Source: Flavobacterium daejeonense DSM 17708
Lineage (GTDB): Bacteria; Bacteroidota; Bacteroidia; Flavobacteriales; Flavobacteriaceae
NCBI RefSeq assembly: GCF_000425425.1
Contig: NZ_AUDK01000020.1
Coordinates: 32,144 to 96,143 of the forward strand
DNA length: 64,000 nt
Direction of reading: 5' to 3'
In this document: piece by piece, positions 62,801-64,000 of the stretch
How positions within the stretch are numbered: position 1 is the first letter of the stretch
How the letters are laid out: the number at the start of each line of letters is the position of its first letter
The notes under the pieces: model-generated
Told to the model about the DNA's origin: nothing
Databases searched by the model: none
Seen by the model: only the letters and a program-made list of their open reading frames with translations
Program-made: the position numbers and the translations under genes

Positions 62801-63420
62801 GGCTGAATCAAACCACTTGCCGAATGATTATGACGATGTAGTCCCTGACCTATGATGGAATTTTGAATCGTAATATTATCCGGACTCAAACCTTTGCTAT
62901 CCCAATTAATAGAAAAAACTTCATCTGTTCCCCAGGTAAAAGTCATGTGATCAAATATCATATTAGCCCCATTTGCTAAACCAGATGCATCCTGATTTTG
63001 AGAAGTACCACCATATCTAATGCGAAAATACCGGGCAATAGTGTTACTTGCCCCTGTAAATGTAACTCTTGGACCTAAAAAAACAATTCCTTCTCCCGGA
63101 GCTGTTTGACCTGCAATAGTAGTATTCTTAGCAACTACAACCTGACTTAACAAGTTGACTATACCACCTACCTTAAAGATAACGAAACGCCCTTCCTGAC
63201 TCACAGCATCCCTAAAAGATCCGGGACCACTGTCATTCAAATTAGTTACGAAATAAATCTGAGGATTAGCCGCTCCTCTGGCTCCTGTTGTAAATCTACC
63301 AAAACCTTGTGCTTCTGGAAAAGCTAGTGTTTGAGATTTCACATTAACAGAACTTAGCACAAGACCACAAAGCAATAAGCTTTTAGGAACTTGCTTAAAA
63401 AGTAAAGTTTTAAAATTCAT
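59848..63420 (-). CDS. secreted pectate-lyase-like protein with FN3, LamG and type IX sorting domain
   Basis: A 1190-residue secreted protein. After a signal peptide (about 1-29) comes a right-handed beta-helix domain (30-410) opening LAFPEAQGFGRFTTGARGA, as in family 1 pectate lyases, with DHMTFTWGTDEVFS and LHRHNHSASG in the active-site region. A calcium-binding VDTDNDGMPDAWED (about 420) follows. Then come two fibronectin III-type domains (about 475-665), a LamG/concanavalin domain (about 680-890), two more FN3 domains, and a type IX C-terminal sorting domain (about 1110-1190, IHPNPVKEQINI... PGVYILHV). It would be exported via PorV-dependent secretion and probably surface-bound. The polysaccharide substrate is not proven. 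It is unlinked to the SusCD genes at the other end of the window. Confidence 0.88.
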   Translation of the reverse strand: MNFKTLLFKQVPKSLLLCGLVLSSVNVKSQTLAFPEAQGFGRFTTGARGAANPQIYFVTNLNDSGPGSFRDAVSQEGRFVIFKVGGIVNLLSQVVVAKNTTIAGQTAPGEGIVFLGPRVTFTGASNTIARYFRIRYGGTSQNQDASGLANGANMIFDHMTFTWGTDEVFSINWDSKGLSPDNITIQNSIIGQGLHRHNHSASGLIQPSGGKISLIGNLYISNKTRNPKVKGVNEFVNNVVYNWGNYGNIYGHTESGEAYIMGGDSAGQSDVNIINNYFIGGPNTSTTTSTPFNRGNSNFYLYGSGNYFDNNRNGVLDGSLVPQDLTGYPTGDAASILSTPYDYPMKNTTLSALDAYNKIIQSAGASYPRRDQVDNLMISDLMSKGTVGTYVYVQTDLTKQFGFINGGAGHVYGAPSPVDTDNDGMPDAWEDANGLDKSNPSDALKYSKSSPEYFNIEVYINGLIYTTPPEFIIPPTEVTFNASTVELPTPSSKIIVTWKDNSDNETNFVVERSTDGTTFTQVAQVTANTTTYADTNLTPNTQYFYRVKAMTGNDSSGYSDVNSVTTPAIPTAPAKAANPTPANGFDYAELSAGKLTLKWTGSSNTTVYTIYLGTDASSLNKIADVNYAASPSYQISNLVSGTKYYWRVDATNVKGTATGTVWNFRTIAEFPSGMTGHWPFREAAGEGDDIIDLSEYANNGKLDSDFDNANVKIVGKANNALDFSTSKNNSFMASIPNADQIYLNNSSFSISFWMNAAANLMPTGTSSTYLLCKGSFTKNATTGATGKRYNVEFKSSQLRFAIDDDVTKKELSVSATDFFKGSWVHVVIMRDITAHKMRLYRDGTLVSEISETGVTGIGEPTDLILGNIGELELESGTAPAPYKGKLDELKIFNYALSASQVAEIYNTTVINAPSNVTYEANTIATPSASSSVVLNWNDNSNNEANFVIERSTDGISFEQIAELDANTITYTDNTVEPNAKYFYRLAATNNTDASNFTDTLELTTPVAPAPAKVINPNPADGSYFLELPVENFNLSWASKIDATRYTVYFGTDPNNLIPIGDVSYSENTSFQLPTTLTSRVYYYWRVDATNDYGTTTGDVWSFRITTNEIAIHPNPVKEQININIPSYNSPYINATLIDSGGNIIFDKTLENNGNSKGNFKVHLMERQLPGVYILHVVGEDLNNHIKVLIN

Positions 63421-63448
63421 AAATAAATAGTTGATTGGTTAATTAAAC

Positions 63449-63456
63449 CAAAACTA
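63449..63456 (-). promoter_or_regulatory. -7 box TAGTTTTG of the lyase gene
   Basis: On the minus strand TAGTTTTG lies about 30 nt before the ATG at 63420. The -33 region has no TTTG; instead it is covered by the ACAGAACA inverted repeat, which suggests an activator-dependent promoter. Confidence 0.55.
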
Positions 63457-63467
63457 CTTATTTAAGA

Positions 63468-63499
63468 ACAGAACATCATCCTGCCCTATCCTGTTCTGT
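63468..63499. promoter_or_regulatory. operator-like inverted repeat upstream of the lyase gene
   Basis: ACAGAACA (63468-63475) and TGTTCTGT (63492-63499) are perfect complements with a 16-nt spacer. They span the region 12-43 nt upstream of the -7 box. A third CTGTTCTG lies at 63570-63577. This fits a site for a substrate-responsive regulator, but the factor is not known. Confidence 0.5.
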
Positions 63500-63671
63500 A
63501 CAAAACATCAAAATCAGCATTCATAAAAGCAGGAAAAAACATTGAATACTCTAGGAATAACATTCGAAACTGTTCTGCTTTCTTTCTTGAAGTTTAATTT
63601 AGACAAAGTATATAAACCATAACCAAACTCCAAAAATTACCTTCCAGTATCCTCCCGCACACCTATAAAAC

Positions 63672-63701
63672 AAAAAACCCTATCCGCTTTGGATAGGGTT
63701 T
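63672..63701 (-). terminator. terminator of the rRNA operon
   Basis: On the minus strand, arms ACCCTATCC and GGATAGGGT (63691-63699 and 63677-63685) with a 5-nt loop run into six T. It stands 8 nt after the 5S gene and ends the rRNA operon. Confidence 0.88.
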
Positions 63702-63708
63702 TCAAAGA

Positions 63709-63815
63709 AAGGCGACGACATACTCTCCCACAAAACTGCAGTACCATCTGCGCAGGCGGGCTTAACTTCTCTGTTCGGGATGGGAAGAGGTGAGCCCCGC
63801 CGCAATAACCACCTT
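63709..63815 (-). rRNA. rrf: 5S ribosomal RNA
   Basis: The minus strand reads AAGGTGGTTATTGCGG at the 5' end, the conserved CCCATCCCGAACAGAGAAGT loop, and GTGGGAGAGT toward the 3' end. The ends pair (AAGGTGG with TCGCCTT) as the terminal stem of 5S. Length is about 107 nt; the ends may be off by 2-3 nt. The 23S gene should lie beyond the right edge on the same strand. Confidence 0.92.
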
Positions 63816-64000
63816 AAGGTTGTTAGTCTAAAGTCTAAGGTCTTAAAGTCTAAAGTTTTCACTTTATGACTTTTGACTTTCGTCTTTGAGACTGCTCGCG
63901 TCGAGCTAATATCTTAACATACTGAGATAAATAATTCAAATTGTCATCCTGAGCTTGTCGAAGGACGGATTAGAAAGTTTCCCCTCCCTTTTATCAAGGG
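63816..64000. other. 23S-5S spacer with word repeats and a dispersed repeat
   Basis: The 5S side contains variations on AGTCTAAAG and GACTTT (63827-63890). Farther right lies a dispersed element, CTGAGCTTGTCGAAG (63949-63963), the inverse of the core found in the loop of the mlaF-like terminator. No tRNA and no 23S end could be recognised, so this is the internal rRNA spacer. Confidence 0.5.

Overview
This window is chromosomal DNA of a flavobacterium (Bacteroidota, most likely genus Flavobacterium or a close relative). The evidence is a low-GC sequence, gliding and type IX secretion genes (gldJ, porV), a SusC/SusD pair, a protein with a type IX C-terminal sorting domain, a Bacteroidota-type MiaE and Mpl, and the Bacteroidota promoter element TAnnTTTG in front of many genes. 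There is no prophage, transposase or CRISPR array. Most of the window is housekeeping DNA with a few accessory insertions.

Layout, left to right. 1-0.5 kb: rpsL, the start of a str operon running off the left edge. 0.7-6.5 kb: SusC/SusD/lipoprotein operon for uptake of an unidentified glycan or nutrient. 6.5-18.9 kb: rlmB-like methyltransferase, rhomboid protease, rarA, then mostly minus-strand genes (exported protein, YjjG-like phosphatase, radC; mpl; TPR protein; obg; CNNM/CBS transporter; adk; hpt). 19-24.8 kb: purK and purE, separated by a compact two-gene cassette encoding an ABC-type ATPase and an HNH-nuclease-like protein, followed by an M3 peptidase. 24.8-27.7 kb: a second accessory patch with a SWIM zinc-finger protein and a DUF4143-type ATPase whose promoter carries an unusual operator array. 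27.7-43.4 kb: UbiA-like protein, gcvP, a KAS III-like enzyme, methyltransferase plus glycosyltransferase, MlaE/MlaF-type transporter, SprT-like protein, SDR, acyl-CoA dehydrogenase, anmK, and an ExbB-ExbD-TonB-folC operon. 43.4-51.4 kb: a duplicated-domain exported protein, tRNA-Val(TAC), glpD, murF, gldJ, porV, cdd. 51.5-59.8 kb: pdhA-pdhC, a lone PD-(D/E)XK-like protein, a glycosyltransferase, miaE, an AsmA-like protein. 59.8-64 kb: a very large secreted pectate-lyase-like protein and the 5S rRNA end of an rRNA operon entering from the right.

How genes work together. The SusCD receptor and the ExbB/ExbD/TonB motor are functional partners (TonB-powered outer-membrane import). PorV and GldJ belong to the gliding/type IX secretion apparatus that should export the lyase. 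Mpl, MurF and AnmK are peptidoglycan synthesis and recycling enzymes. hpt, adk, purK and purE form a purine neighbourhood.

The best candidate for an under-described system is the ATPase-HNH pair (20278-22155) lodged between purK and purE. Its architecture resembles Septu (PtuA-PtuB) anti-phage modules, but the HNH protein lacks the usual zinc-knuckle cysteines. Second is the 33-bp-spaced TTCACCAA operator array in front of the DUF4143 ATPase. Third is a set of four genes in which the TAnnTTTG box sits exactly 4 nt before the ATG, predicting leaderless mRNAs. All calls rest on reading the sequence; no database search was run.
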